From Oasisia sp. SBJ-2009 (lineage: Eukaryota; Annelida; Polychaeta; Sabellida; Siboglinidae), in NCBI GenBank assembly GCA_964017155.1, contig OZ024861.1:1065334-1129333 (forward strand): a stretch of 64,000 nucleotides of DNA. Reading direction: 5' to 3'. Shown in pieces: positions 1 through 12,106 of this stretch; position 1 is the first letter of the stretch; the number at the start of each line of letters is the position of its first letter. The notes under the pieces are model-generated. The model ran no database searches. It was not told the origin of the DNA and saw only the letters and a program-made list of their open reading frames with translations. Both the position numbers and the translations under genes were made by a program.

Positions 1-585
1 GTGCGTGGTGGTTAATATCTATATTTAGGATTCAAAACAATAGTTGCCCGGTTACTAGACCAGTGTCAAATTGCATTTGTTGTTATCGTTTTATCGTCCA
101 GAAGGAGTTGACGAGGATTTCCGTTTCTCTTGTCTTTTTCTGCCTCTCACTTTTATCTGACTACGTTCTCTATCAGCAGTCTCCAATTCCTTCTATCTGT
201 GGTTCTTGTTCTCCAATCTTCTCCTACTATTGCTAAGTCTCTTTTAATGCAATACTCCATCGCAATGTTGATCTGCTCTCTGCCCGTTTTTTCTATCTCC
301 CATTCTTTTCACATGACCATGTCAACCTACTCCTCGCCAGTTGTTTGTTAACCCTTTCCTTCACTCCCACTCTCAGTTCATCCATACACAGTATTTGTCA
401 GTAGGTTTGGGAGATGTAGGGTGAGGAATGTCGTGGCCGGCTACTGGCGGATATTATGTAGGGACGATGGGTTTATTATGTATCTATAATAAGTTATCCT
501 TTCTCTTTTACTTTCTAAATTTTAATGGTTTTGCTGATCTGCCAGCTACATTGTTCAGTGACTTTGGCTGTCAATTTGGTATTAA
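1..585. other. No gene seen; fragments of dispersed repeats
   Basis: No convincing coding exon is visible. Bases around 40-75 resemble the end of the dispersed repeat family seen at 1430-1815. The stretch around 425-490 resembles 2470-2530, so this is probably old repeat-derived DNA. Confidence 0.4.
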
Positions 586-831
586 TTTTGAGCGAGTTGG
601 GTTTGAATTATATACAGTATATCAGTATATAGAACTGTATATATATTATATATATATTATATATATATATATATTTTATATATATATATATATTATATAT
701 ATATATTTATATATATATATATATATATAAAATTATATATATATATATAATATATATATATAATATATATATATAATATATATACAGTTCTATATACTGA
801 TATACTGTATATAATTAAAACCCAACTCGCT

Positions 832-836
<5 letters not shown>
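586..836. repeat. AT-rich palindrome of about 250 bp
   Basis: The left arm begins TTTTGAGCGAGTTGGG and runs into a mixed TA tract. The right arm ends with the reverse complement, CCCAACTCGCTCAAAA. The arms match for more than 50 unique-sequence bases with about one mismatch, and the centre near 711 is nearly pure A/T. The symmetry extends through the whole element, so it could extrude as a cruciform. Confidence 0.85.

Positions 837-898
<62 letters not shown>
837..898. repeat. (TA)n microsatellite
   Basis: Uninterrupted TA dinucleotides directly follow the right arm of the palindrome. Confidence 0.95.
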
Positions 899-900
<2 letters not shown>

Positions 901-1429
901 GAAATGCTCGGTTGTTGTATGACTTCCTCCAATGCAAAATCCTGACTACGCCACTGGCTATTATATAATAGTCGAGGTTCGAATATCACTCGTAATGAAA
1001 TGCGGCGGCCGTTCGTGAGAATAACGCCAAAATCCCGCCCGTTCCGCGGTCCAGTTCCGAGCGAGTTCCCGGTCCAGCCGTCGTCCCGAGTCGTCGAGCG
1101 GTAGGGTGTGTTTATTTTATGTCTGTTTTCCAAACCACGTGTGTATTGCTTACCACTAACAAAGTTCAGTCATTGCGTGATTCAACCTCAAACAGTCTGC
1201 CGTCTTCACACATCGCATCAAACCATACTCGATATGAATATTTGTGTTGTATAAATCGGATGAAAGGCGTGAGTTGCTTTGCCAACTCTACCATGTTGTT
1301 TACTTACACATGTTGGAGATTTGCAATACAATGTGTGTCCAGCCACTAAGATATATGATGCCTTCCAGGAACAGTGTGTACACAGTGGCGTAGCCAGAGG
1401 GGGGTGGCAAGGGGACCGTGCTACACAAT
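899..1429. other. No gene seen
   Basis: Moderate-GC DNA without a supported exon. A motif like GTGGCGTAGCCAG (near 1385, and inverted near 948) recurs in the window (also near 4297) beside (TA)n tracts and looks like a transposon end. Confidence 0.4.
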
Positions 1430-1815
1430 CCCGGAAAATTAGGAGTGTAGGAAATTGAGGACTATTAATTTGCTGCCTGATTCATAGAATGAACAAGTAC
1501 AGAGGTTATAGGGTTGCCTGCGTATAACTTCCTTTCCCAGTCCTACCCTTTGGAAAAGAAATGTGTCACCATTCAATTTGGCCCAGTTACCCAAAGAGGA
1601 AGAATCGTCCACTTCTGTGGTGTGCGATAAGCACGCAGCTGGCAGCAGCCCCAAAAATGGCATGGTAACGTGATGACTAGTGACTATTAATATATCAACA
1701 CAAGGATGCAAAACAACAGTTGCCCTGTTACTACACTCAGGTCAAATTGCACATTTTAACCAAAGTAATTCATCTAGTCGATTTTCCACTGGGTAGTTGG
1801 AACTTCGAAGGCTTG
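1430..1815 (-). repeat. Dispersed repeat family A, copy 1 (inverted)
   Basis: On the - strand this matches 3900-4215, 5560-5890, 17240-17460 and 17640-18010. Shared blocks are the AACTACCC...GGAAAATCGACTAGAT motif, a TTGTGTTGATATATTAATAG-like block followed by CATCAAGCACAT, a cysteine-codon-rich CAGCTGGGTGCTTATCGC block, and an AGTCCTACACAGGCA-like end. Copies are diverged and carry no intact ORF. The class is unknown; it is probably a non-autonomous element. Confidence 0.6.
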
Positions 1816-2856
<1,041 letters not shown>

Positions 2857-3215
2857 GAGTTGCTCAACAACAGTAAAGCAATAATTGTATAACTAAGTAC
2901 ATTACACGATGTAACTAATGGAATTAAGCAACAGTGCTGATTTTCCTTATTTATGTACTACAAAATTCGTGAAGAAAAAACTAATAATTCGTGAACAAAA
3001 AACACATATACATCTTCTGTGAATATTTTTGCTTAACTGCCAGCTACAGTGGTCAGTATACTTGCAAGCAAAAACATTCACAGAAGGCGTCAAAGTAAAC
3101 TATTAATAAAAGCATCCCAACACTACAGAATATCCACTTAAAGCCAGTCACCACATTCCACACGCTACATCTCCTAAACCTACAGATAAGAAACATGACA
3201 AATATCAACATGTAT
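2857..3215. other. No gene seen
   Basis: AT-rich DNA with no supported feature. Confidence 0.35.
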
Positions 3216-4215
3216 TCACTTACTCTGATGAAACAATAATTAAATATTCGTTTATCCAGTAATTCATCTAGTAACTTCACACCATGTAATGTTGCTGCTT
3301 ATTACCATTTATAAATTCGTTATAGGAAGTTCCATACAACTACCCAGCGCAAAATCGACTAGATAAATTGCTTTGGTTACAATGAGGATTTAAAGGAGGG
3401 GCAAATGCATGGAGGACAGCCTGAGAGGTGATGGGAGAAGGACACGTGCCATGTAAACTTACAGGAAAGGTGCTCAGCTCGTGTGTTACACAAGCACTAA
3501 CAGAGAAACAACCGGAAAAGGTGCAGGTTTACGAACATAATTGGGTAAGAAAAATCGAGGGAGTGAAGAGCGCTGATAAGAGAAGACTGGAGGAACTGAG
3601 ATGGAGATTGGAGTGAAGGAATGTTTTATGAGGATATTGGTGAGGAGTAAGTCGAAATGGGCCGGTCATGTGGATAGAATGGGAGATGGGAAAGTGGAGT
3701 GGGAAACGGGACGAGGATGAACGAAATTGCGATGGGAGAACTGCATTAAGAGAGAGCTGGAAAGAGCGGGAGAAAATAGGAGAACAAGAGCAAAATACAA
3801 AAGGAACTAAAGAATGTTCACTGAGAATGTAGCGAGAGAAAAGTGAGGACAGACAAGAGGAAGAAAAAGACGGAAACCATGGCCAACCTCAGCCCTGACT
3901 ACAGGGATGCCAATACGGGTACAGCAACAATATGCAATTTGACTCTATTCTAGTAACCAGGCACCTATTACTTGAATCGCTGTGTTGATATATTAATAGC
4001 CATTAGTCATCAAGCACATTGAGAATAGTGACATTTTCGTTGCCTTGCCACCTCTTCGGCTGCAGCCAGCTGGGTGCTTATCGCTTACGACAGAAGTGGA
4101 TGGTTTCTCTTTTTGGGGGAACTTGATACTATTTGAATGACGCAAAATGTCTTTGTCAAACGGTAGGACTACGAAGGGAAATCTACACAGGCATTCATAT
4201 TGCATCTGCTCTTCG
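3216..4215 (+). repeat. Dispersed repeat family A, copy 2, split by a LINE fragment
   Basis: Bases 3216-3385 match the left half of family A (compare 5540-5680). Bases 3900-4215 match the right half (compare 5695-5870 and 17735-18000). The intervening 3420-3890 is unrelated LINE sequence, so the LINE piece appears to have inserted into this copy. Confidence 0.5.
3425..3860 (+). pseudogene. Decayed LINE reverse-transcriptase C-terminal region
   Basis: Translation gives a stretch like NWVRKIEGVKSADKRRLEEL, then (past stops and frameshifts) KWAGHVDRMGDGK. This is the conserved region after the reverse transcriptase in many invertebrate non-LTR retrotransposons. Stops and frame changes show it is dead. 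It interrupts a family A repeat copy. Confidence 0.7.
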
Positions 4216-4305
4216 TCACTTTGAATCAGGCTATCAATTATTGGTCCTCAGTTCCCCATCCGCCTAATTTTACGGAATTGAAGGCCAAGGCCTCCTGTGG
4301 CTACG

Positions 4306-4308
<3 letters not shown>

Positions 4309-4401
<93 letters not shown>

Positions 4402-4470
4402 GCATATATATATATAATATAATATATATATAATATATATATATACGCATATATATATATATATAATAGG
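4309..4470. repeat. (TA)n microsatellite
   Basis: TA repeat with two TACGCATATA interruptions, directly after a GTGGCTACGCCA motif that also occurs near 948 and 1385. Confidence 0.95.
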
Positions 4471-4951
4471 TTATTGCAGCAAAAACAACTTTATTCAAGG
4501 TTATTGTAGTTCAGAGTCCATGTGCCTGCATTGTTCATGTACGCAAACAGACGACGCGATTAGAGTCCACGTGACTGTATTGTTCACGTCTGAGTATACG
4601 AACGTAATTTTCACCATGGCAACACTCAGTGGATTTCCCGTCGTCATCGTAGAAATATGTCAAGTGTTTCGACAATGACGTTGGCCGATCGGCGCATGCG
4701 TGTCTTGGTAGACGCAGAAGCAGGCTGGCAATGGCAACAGCGACAGATCTCTCGCACTTGACGTCTGCTGGTCGGAGCATCGCGTACCATCCGACGGGAG
4801 TTTCGTCTTTTGTTGTTCGATCAGAGCGAACGCTTCCCGGTTGACTTTGACGAATATCCGTCTCTGTGCCCGGACAGTGTCGCTGGAGGCAACGGACGCC
4901 TCGCGCGACGTTCATCGGTCCCATGACACTATCATGAATTACTATACTCTA
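4471..4951 (-). other. Region with an unrecognised 129-codon open frame
   Basis: An ATG-initiated open frame runs from 4924 to 4535 on the - strand. It has six scattered cysteines and is arginine-rich, with no motif that I recognise. There is no splice, signal-peptide or codon-use evidence. It lies between a microsatellite and a TIR element, so it is probably a chance ORF. Confidence 0.2.
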
Positions 4952-4953
4952 TA

Positions 4954-5339
4954 GGGGAGACCGGGGCTAATTTTGACTCGGGTAAGTTGTAACAGGAGAA
5001 TTGCATACATAACTGCTAATGCAAATTATTCTGCAAGATGAGAGCATGTTCATCAATAGATTTGTGTAATATCACGTGAATCCGTCGACATGCCATAAAG
5101 TTACGCCATTTTAAAAGAAAAGAGGTACTACCGTACTGGGGTAACTTGTAACACTTTAGAACACCTCATATAACTCATTACGCCACAAATGTGTAATAAG
5201 CCAGGCATTTAATTATGCACCAATTATCTTTGGGAGATATGTAGAAATCCTTTAGCATGACAAAAGTTTCGATCAGTTAAGACACCTACCCACAATCCTG
5301 AAATATGTTGTTTGTGTTACAACTAACCCCGGTTTCCCC
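4954..5339. mobile_element. Non-autonomous TIR element (MITE-like), TA target duplication
   Basis: The left end GGGGAGACCGGGGCTAATTT and right end AACTAACCCCGGTTTCCCC are near-perfect inverted repeats. TA flanks both sides (4952-4953 and 5340-5341). It is 386 bp long with no coding capacity. The inner arms repeat motifs such as GTAACTTGTAACAC. It resembles the widespread TA-inserting MITE class; the superfamily is not assigned. Confidence 0.8.
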
Positions 5340-5539
5340 TACGTCGTCATATACTTTATTTAGCTACTACACCTATGTTCAGGACAACTTAAAACGATAC
5401 CGTGAACGTCCTATTAACAATAGGACTACTGACATAGTTCTTTGGGTGATATGCCCGGGGATGGCATTACCTTTACATGTGCTTAGGGTGTGCAACTGAA
5501 GGTCGCGACATATCCCAACACTTAGTCATTTACCGTGAT

Positions 5540-5890
5540 AAAAGGGTAATTAAACATTCGTTTAACATGTTGCATTGGCGTTCAACCAGTAATTTCACAT
5601 CTGGTAAAGTTGCTGCTTATTAAAATGTATGCATTCACGATAGGACGTTCCAACTACCCAATGGAAAATCGACAGGATAATAGCCGGGCAATAATTATAT
5701 TGCATCCTTGTATTGATATATGAATATACATTGACAATTGTGACATTTTGGTTGCCCTGTCATCTCTTGAGCTGCAGTCAGCCGGGTGCATGTCGCCTTT
5801 GAGAGACATGTTGGACAGACACTGCACATGTTGCGTGACACCAGACCAAATGTAAGGCCAGACTCGTCAGTGTAGTACGTACATCTCCTG
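5540..5890 (+). repeat. Dispersed repeat family A, copy 3
   Basis: Shares with other copies the AACTACCCAATGGAAAATCGAC block, the TTGTATTGATATATGAATA block and the GCTGCAGTCAGCCGGGTGCA block. It ends where the 40-bp minisatellite begins. An open frame at 5695-5901 on the - strand lies wholly inside it and is not considered a gene. Confidence 0.55.
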
Positions 5891-6310
5891 AGGTGTGTCA
5901 ATCAGTCTGCTCAAGTATGTGTATTGCCTGAGGTTTGTCAGTCAGTCAGCTCAAGTATGTGTATTGCCTGAGGTTTGTCAGTCAGTCAGCTCAAGTATGT
6001 GTATTGCCTGAGGTTTGTCAGTCAGTCAGCTCAAGTATGTGTATTGCCTGAGGTTTGTCAGTTAGTCTGCTCAAGTATGTGTATTGCCTGAGGTTTGTCA
6101 GTCAGTCAGCTCAAGTATGTGTATTGCCTGAGGTTTGTCAGTCAGTCAGCTCAGGTATGTGTATTGCCTGAGGTTTGTCAGTCAGTCAGCTCAAGTATGT
6201 GTATTGCCTGAGGTTTGTCAGTTAGTCTGCTCAAGTATGTGTATTGCCTGAGGTTTGTCAGTCAGTCAGCTCAAGTATGTGTATTGCCTGAGGTTTGTCA
6301 GTCAGTCTAA
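5891..6310. repeat. 40-bp minisatellite, about 10 copies
   Basis: The unit begins GTCAGTCAGCTCAAGTATGT and continues with a GTATTGCCTGAGGTTT half. The period is exactly 40 bp. Variants include GTTAGTCTGC and CAGGTATG. Confidence 0.95.
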
Positions 6311-7598
6311 ATATTGAGGTCCATTGAGTATTGATAACATGAACTTCACCTAATTAAATAATTAACTCTTAAACGTCTGATACATCATTGGATAGATTAA
6401 TCGATTATGTTTCGAAAGTAGGTCACGTGGTGGATAGTTATTTAGATGGACCGTAAATAGTTCTCAATTCAATGCTAGTACTGTAGTGTTATTAAAACCA
6501 ATAATATATATGTAATCTTCCATATCTTCAAATTAGTTAAGTGAACTACTGAAATTTCGAATTAACATAACAGTTTGACGATATACTTAATAAGTAACAT
6601 GAAATCACTGGGTCCAGCTCGACGTATTGTATTGTATCGTATTATATCGTATTGTATTGTATCGTATTATATTGTATTTTCCTGTTCTTCAGCTATTACG
6701 AAAGATACTAAAACGAAACACGCTCGTCTTTTTCATATAATTTATTTTGTTCTCTCAGACGGTTTACTTTACAGTTATTAACAATTATCTAATAACAACA
6801 TGACACGGAATGGAGTAACAGCTAATGTAATTGTACTCTAAAAATTCAGTATGGTTTATTTGTCGGCAACATGGGGAGAGCGGCTTCACCGACACATGTC
6901 CCAACCCTGCCATGTCACGCGCCAACTCAGAGGTTTTGGTGTTCCTTGTTCACGTTAAAGAGGAGTGTGCCTGCTACATTGCTATTGTATAATACTGTTA
7001 TGCTAAATAAATTAAATATGTTGTATCGTACCGACAGCCCAAATATGTTTTAATGAACCATTTTTTGTGATATTTTTATTCGTGACGAATCAATTATTTC
7101 CTTTCAGCGCAGTCGCTTCGTGTCAGGTCTACGATATCTGAGACGGTAACGTCCGTGTGCCTATCACGTGATATGCGATCATTTGAACGCGTGTGTGTTG
7201 ACATTTGTTTGTTATGACGGGTCACAACCTTCCCCGAATTTGAGTGAAAACGCGGAAACTATTAGTTGGATCTGCTTCGTTAAAACTTATTTCGATTTTC
7301 AGTGCCTTATAAAAGATGTTATTGATATTGTATAATATAAATGCACATCGAAAATTAAATATAGAACAGGCAGCCAAAGTCAAAGTAACATGTTGTCCAG
7401 CTATAACGTAACCGAAATCGTAAGACATGTAACTATGCGTAGTTCTGCTTCCGGAAAGTAGGTAATTATAGAAACGTCTGCCGTTTGGTTAACCCGAGTC
7501 AAAATGTGTAACGTCGCACTCGGCAACGTATATTTTACATGGTAACTAAACATAACACGATTTGCAACGATTAGTACAACTACTTTGTAGTAGGTTTA
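6311..7598. other. No gene seen; short GTATT/GTATC microsatellite
   Basis: A degenerate 5-bp microsatellite (GTATTGTATTGTATC type) lies at about 6623-6676. The rest shows no supported exon or RNA gene. Confidence 0.4.
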
Positions 7599-7835
7599 TC
7601 ATCCATTCCAGTAATCCGAAGGAAATTTTGGAACAAAGCATTCCTGATGGCAGAGATATGCTATATTAGTACAATACGCCGCAAGATTGCGACCGCGTAT
7701 TCGGTAATGTTTGCAGTTCAAACATCTCATGAAACCTTCGTCACACTGCCGCTTGCACTGGAGGACGAATTCTATCGTCGGTGGTTCTTGTGTCGTCAAT
7801 GCACCGAACAGAGACGACAAGACGAGTAAAGCCAT
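7599..7835 (-). CDS. Candidate small secreted cysteine-rich peptide
   Basis: A 78-codon frame starts with a true ATG at 7835. Residues 1-15 (MALLVLSSLFGALTT) look like a signal peptide. The mature part has seven cysteines at about 27, 31, 38, 41, 55, 62 and 66. The pattern is C-x3-C-x6-C, then an extra cysteine, then C-x6-C-x3-C. This mirror symmetry would suit a disulfide-linked helical hairpin. No family is recognised. TGTCTTAG directly before the ATG could be a 3' splice site, so this may be the last exon of a longer gene. No TATA box or poly(A) signal was established. The frame is short and lies in repeat-rich DNA, so a chance ORF remains possible. Confidence 0.35.
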   Translation of the reverse strand: MALLVLSSLFGALTTQEPPTIEFVLQCKRQCDEGFMRCLNCKHYRIRGRNLAAYCTNIAYLCHQECFVPKFPSDYWNG

Positions 7836-7958
7836 CTAAGACAAAACAAACCACACAGGCAATAAGTCACAGTCTTGAATCGCAATACAGTGTATACAGG
7901 TATAATCTACATGCATTGTGATGTTGGGCAAAAACTATTTTCTATTTTCATATAATTA
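7836..7958. other. Short unassigned stretch
   Basis: No feature is supported between the peptide candidate and the TG microsatellite. Confidence 0.3.
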
Positions 7959-8322
<364 letters not shown>

Positions 8323-8324
8323 TA

Positions 8325-9707
8325 GTCAGGTCGCCAAAACTGATATTTGGGCCTAACCCTGCACCGACTGATATAGGTTTTTTTCTCGCTGGATTCTACA
8401 TCCTTGGGACCTCTATAACGAATATCAAGCGGATATCAAGCGGATATCCTTGACCAATTCGAAATATCCAAGATGGCCGCCAAGATGGCCGCCGACGCCA
8501 ATAGAAAATTTACTTTCGAACCAGTAGACACGGAATCGTTTGTGATACCACTGTTTTAGGCTAACTTGCTATGAGCAATCCATTTTTGGGTACAAAATTG
8601 CAATTTGAGGTCAACAAAATGTCAAAGGTCACGATTAATGTACTGAAGACAACTGACTTTAGGTTCTGATGGGAGATTAGCAATTTTTACTTAACTTAGT
8701 AGTGCAAGTGCATGCATGGTTGGCCTTATAATGATCGAGAGCCTGTCATGTTCATTATCTATTAAATAATTATGTAGTCTACAAACAATATTAAATATAA
8801 AAAGCGTAGACGTAGATAATACAAACATGCAAAACATAATTCTGAATCAAATGTTCACGCAAATATATCAATAAATATCACTGCATTTTTGCATAATGAT
8901 ATATTCATGAAATATCAAGATAGATAATCGTATCTGTGGAGAAAACGGTTATTTGTTTAATCGGCGTACGCGTCGCGGTTGTATACGCCATGTTTGAAGT
9001 AGGTAAGAGCTATCATTGAAAGTACTAGTTCTCTCGTATTCTTCAAGTTGCTATCACTCACTATTTATATCACAGTGATCAATGCTGGCTAGTCGAAAAA
9101 ATAATGCGTGCCGAATAGAAATCGACGTATCACATTTGTAATAAATCAACAATCGAAAACTTATCGAACCTTCTTACCTCACTCAGACGCTACGATGTGT
9201 ATCTCAATACGGCATAGCAAAACTGTACAATTCGGTATCTAGTATAGACGAACATGTTTGGCATGTTGTGAAACGATGTAGATAATTTACTGTGACCAGC
9301 ATGGCGATGGTGCGGCAATGAACTAACAATCAATCGTAGCGTAGCGTGATGGATTCCGTCCTATCTTGTGAGAGAAACTGAAGAGAAGCATACGAATGAA
9401 GATGGAACCGAGAAGGCAGATGCCATGCCATAGAACACATTGCAAAAATACCCACAAAAATGGATTGCTCGTAACAAGTGTACCTAAAAAAGTGGTATCA
9501 CAGGCGATTATATGCACACTGGTTCGAAAGTTATTTTACTATTGGCGCCGACGGCCATCTTGGCGGCCATCTTGGATATCTCGAATGGCTCAAGGATATC
9601 CGCTTGATATCCACTTGATGTTCGCTATATGGGTCCTCAGGGTGTAGAATCCAGCGAGAAAAAAACTATATCAATCGGTGCAGGGTATACCTGTCTGGCG
9701 ACCTGAC
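8325..9707. mobile_element. Non-autonomous DNA transposon with ~280-bp TIRs
   Basis: The terminal sequence GTCAGGTCGCCA occurs at 8325 and inverted at 9707. Similarity between the arms continues inward to about 8605 on the left and 9437 on the right. TA flanks both ends (8323-8324 and 9708-9709). Each arm carries GATATCAAGCGGATATC repeats and a tandem AAGATGGCCGCC motif. The 0.8-kb core has no transposase-like ORF, so the element is probably mobilised in trans. It sits between two (TA)n tracts, consistent with TA-directed insertion. Confidence 0.88.
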
Positions 9708-9759
9708 TATATGTATATATTTATGTATATATGTATGTATGTGTTTACATTATATACAT

Positions 9760-9761
<2 letters not shown>

Positions 9762-9815
<54 letters not shown>

Positions 9816-9853
9816 GTATATATATATATATTATATATGTATGTATATATATA

Positions 9854-9898
<45 letters not shown>

Positions 9899-9915
9899 GT
9901 ATGTATATATATATA

Positions 9916-9970
<55 letters not shown>
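9762..9970. repeat. (TA)n microsatellite with TATGTATG interruptions
   Basis: Right flank of the TIR element. The open frames over it are Tyr-Ile repeats only. Confidence 0.95.
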
Positions 9971-9974
<4 letters not shown>

Positions 9975-10635
9975 TATATATACGCGTGTGAAACACATAC
10001 ACATAGTATATGCCACACACATATTCACATACGCGTGCGCACGCACACACATATTTTAAATTCAATGGCAATATAGCCGACAGTATACGCCTAGTAGCAT
10101 TATAAACCAGGCCTATTAAGACATACAGCAAATTTACTTCAAAGAAATGTCACACGATGTTGCACTCACCCAAGACGACATGATGATAATGTGTACTTCA
10201 TAAATAAGTAAATATTTCACTCCACGCCCAATCTCAGTAACATGCCTGGCCAAGGGAACAGCAGAACACTAGAAGTTGTACTGGCGACAACTTACATAAG
10301 AAGTAAAAGTTAAGTTCTTATATAGCCTAGATATTGGGACTTCATAAAGCACTTTACACTTCTTAAGATCCTGATGTAGACTGAATATGCTATTTTCGTC
10401 GGCTCTTCTCAACACCACTTACTCTCAATGACACTTGACGTTTTTTCGCTATTGACCGCAGGTTCGGCGAACGTGTTAACCTTGTGTCAGATAGTATGTT
10501 TTTATTGGTAACAAGTACGCGTCTTCTTTAAGGGTGCTAGTATTTTCAAATATTTGCTCATCATATAATATTATTAAGTCTATTCACCATCAAAAACGAA
10601 GACTGGCTTGACTTAAAAGATGTGATGTCCATTCC
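9971..10635. other. No gene seen
   Basis: Begins with a short alternating CA/CG stretch (CACACGCGTGCGC-like). Otherwise no supported feature. Confidence 0.35.
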
Positions 10636-11073
10636 TCATAAATAAGCTGCTGACCACTTCCATGTCGAATATAATGTCCGTCTCCCAACTTGTGCGCGCT
10701 CAGACGATGTCCGTAAGGCTGGACTGTACGTGCTGAAAAACGTGATCATCACACAACGGAAGTACCGTGTGTGCTTGCCAACCAAAGAAAGGATAATTTC
10801 AATGGGAACACTTTCTGACGTCGTGCGTGCGTATCCCTGATCTCTGTTCATGGTAGGGGCTCTCTGTCTGATGTATATGGCCTCCTTAACTTTTCTCTTG
10901 TGCCAGCTGAACTCAATCCTACCATGAACAGAGATCAGGGATACCACCTGCCTGCCATCTACAATATAATTATCCCGCCGAAATCTGAGGCAACACATCT
11001 GACACCAGTACGTGAACAAGGTCGGTAGCTGACGGATCGAAACGTCATACTCATCTTTGACATTAAGTTCCAA
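10636..11073 (-). pseudogene. Penelope-like element C-terminal (GIY-YIG tail) fragment
   Basis: The - strand frame of 145 codons contains HGRIEFSWHKRKVKEAIYIR followed by PTMNRDQGY. This resembles the KRKVkEAI.I......LNRDqG segment after the GIY-YIG endonuclease of Penelope-like retroelements. A TWKWSAAYL end follows. Only this 3' piece is present; no reverse-transcriptase core lies upstream on that strand. Assignment rests on motif memory and is moderately sure. Confidence 0.5.
10831..10944. repeat. Perfect 27-bp inverted repeat with 60-nt spacer
   Basis: GTATCCCTGATCTCTGTTCA continuing TGGTAGG at 10831-10857 is exactly reverse-complemented at 10918-10944. It lies inside the Penelope-like fragment and probably records an inverted partial duplication. 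Confidence 0.9.
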
Positions 11074-11099
11074 AGTAAGTTAGTTATACTACAATAAAG

Positions 11100-11425
11100 A
11101 GATGAGGATGTTGAGAAGAATTAAAGGTGTAACACTGAGAGACAAAATAATGAGTGTGGACCGATAATGAGAAATGAGCTAGGAGTGAATAGCATACAAG
11201 AGAAACTCAGAGAAATGCAGAGAATGGAAGAAAACAAAGAAATGAGAGCAGTTGTTGACATGAGAGTGCCAGGAAAAAGACCAAGAGGGAGATGGATGGA
11301 TGTCGTTCGAAGGGACATGCAAGAACTGCGGATCACCCCGGAGGATGCTCAGGACAGAACATTCGGGAAATAAAGAATTCGGGCCGCTGACCCCACCTAG
11401 TGGGAAAAGGCGAAGAAGAAGATTG
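11100..11425 (+). pseudogene. Decayed LINE reverse-transcriptase 3' end
   Basis: Translation shows GKRPRGRWMDVVRRDMQEL, then TPEDAQDRTFGK, a stop, then RIRAADPT, another stop, then WEKAKKK in the same frame. This is the typical end of an invertebrate LINE polyprotein with two in-frame stops where sense codons are expected. It begins near 11100 and is 5' truncated. Confidence 0.75.
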
Positions 11426-11712
11426 GGGGGACAACATATGACTGCCGCGGAATATAAATTGCTGCCAATCAGATGCGAGCGACTATTATGACGTGTCACT
11501 ACGTGAGAACGTTACAATTGGCAGCTGAACGCGCCAAGTCGACAAGTCGTCGACTATACTGTTCACTGAGCTTGAACGACTGAAAGTAAAGCGCATATTG
11601 TGAAGACGTTTATCACAAGACTTACGGCTAAAGTCTGCACGCACAAGTTCTGAAGACGCGAATCAGTCTTGGACGTCAACTGCACGAAGACTACAACTTG
11701 TCGCTCCCGCCA
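11426..11712. other. No gene seen
   Basis: Unique-looking sequence leading into the 24-bp minisatellite. Confidence 0.3.
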
Positions 11713-12106
11713 ACACCGCCATAGTTACCACAGCCGGCACCGCCATAGTTACCACAGCCGGCACCGCCATAGTTACCACAGCCGGCACCGCCATAGTTAC
11801 CACAGCCGGCACCGCCATAGTTACCACAGCCGGCACCGCCATAGTTACCACAGCCGACACCGCCATAGTTACCACAGCCGGCACCGCCATAGTTACCACC
11901 ACAGCCGGCACCGCCATAGTTACCACAGCCGGCACCGCCATAGTTACCACAGCCGACACCGCCATAGTTACCACAGCTGGCACCGCCATAGTTACCACAG
12001 CCGGCACCGCCATAGTTACCACCACAGCCGGCACCGCCATAGTTACCACAGCCGGCACCGCCATAGTTGCCACAGCTGACGCCGCCATAGTTACCACAGC
12101 TCTTTC
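11713..12106. repeat. 24-bp minisatellite, about 16 copies
   Basis: The unit CACCGCCATAGTTACCACAG plus CCGG repeats every 24 bp. Two units carry an extra ACC (27 bp). The 8-residue repeat seen on translation (about AVVTMAVP on the - strand) is a by-product of the 24-bp period. Confidence 0.95.

Noticed and set aside
4535..4924. 129-codon - strand ORF as a gene
   Set aside because: No recognisable motif, no signal peptide, and its position between a microsatellite and a MITE makes chance likely.
10700..10770. Hammerhead ribozyme linked to the Penelope-like fragment
   Set aside because: A GTCC...GGAC stem and a GCTGAAAAACG stretch are present, but the CUGAUGA box is not, so the core cannot form as read.
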